From contig JAPCJV010000172.1 in NCBI GenBank assembly GCA_027886785.1, positions 1 to 5,195 on the forward strand: DNA of 5,195 nt. The letters are read 5' to 3'. This document shows, one piece after another, positions 5,185-5,195 of this stretch (its first letter is position 1; every line of letters begins with the position of its first letter). The position numbers and the translations under genes are program-made. The notes below the pieces were generated by a model. It was not told the DNA's origin and did no database searches. It worked only from the letters and a program-made list of their open reading frames with translations. The stretch comes from Nitrososphaerota archaeon (GTDB lineage: Archaea; Thermoproteota; Nitrososphaeria; Nitrososphaerales; CADDZS01).

Positions 5185-5195
5185 TAATTAACAGG

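Noticed and set aside
1..5195. tRNA, rRNA, CRISPR array or insertion sequence
   Set aside because: No cloverleaf, rRNA-like blocks, regularly spaced repeats, transposase or terminal inverted repeats were seen.

Overview
This 5.2 kb window reads as a small carbohydrate-catabolism neighbourhood followed by an unusual ParB-like gene. GC content looks close to 50%, genes are tightly packed, and at least two genes (the dehydrogenase and the ParB-like gene) can only start sensibly at TTG. The source cannot be fixed from sequence alone. A soil or sediment archaeon of the Thaumarchaeota/Nitrososphaeria type is my leading guess. It rests on a T7 tract just after the dehydrogenase stop, AT-rich TATA-like elements instead of clear -35/-10 pairs, a FAH-fold keto-acid dehydratase type known from archaeal pentose oxidation, and a ParB/NTF2-like protein. 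A bacterium is not excluded.

Layout, left to right: (1) positions 1-597, minus strand, the N-terminal 199 codons of an AraD1/GguC-type FAH-superfamily protein, cut by the window edge. (2) A ~100 bp divergent intergenic region with two inverted repeats. (3) 697-1512, plus strand, a TIM-barrel sugar isomerase/epimerase (AP_endonuc_2 / xylose isomerase-like). (4) A convergent junction in which the two stop codons share the palindrome CTAG, followed by a GATC-rich nested palindrome inside the next gene. (5) 1509-2750, minus strand, an M24 (creatinase/prolidase-fold) metallohydrolase with all five metal ligands but two substituted catalytic histidines. (6) 2840-3874, minus strand, a zinc-dependent medium-chain alcohol/polyol dehydrogenase, probably co-oriented or co-transcribed with the M24 gene. 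(7) A 122 bp divergent AT-rich promoter region. (8) 3997-5121, plus strand, a ParB-like nuclease/CTPase-type domain plus KorB-type HTH fused to a C-terminal SnoaL/NTF2-like domain. (9) A short 3' region with two hairpins.

The dehydrogenase, the isomerase and the FAH-family 2-keto-3-deoxy-acid dehydratase candidate could together oxidise, epimerise and dehydrate a pentose, polyol or sugar acid. That is inference from families and proximity; no substrate can be read from the sequence. The ParB-NTF2 fusion is the most novel item: it lacks the usual ParB dimerisation tail and carries a small alpha+beta cone domain instead, pointing to a DNA-binding regulator or switch and not to a segregation protein.
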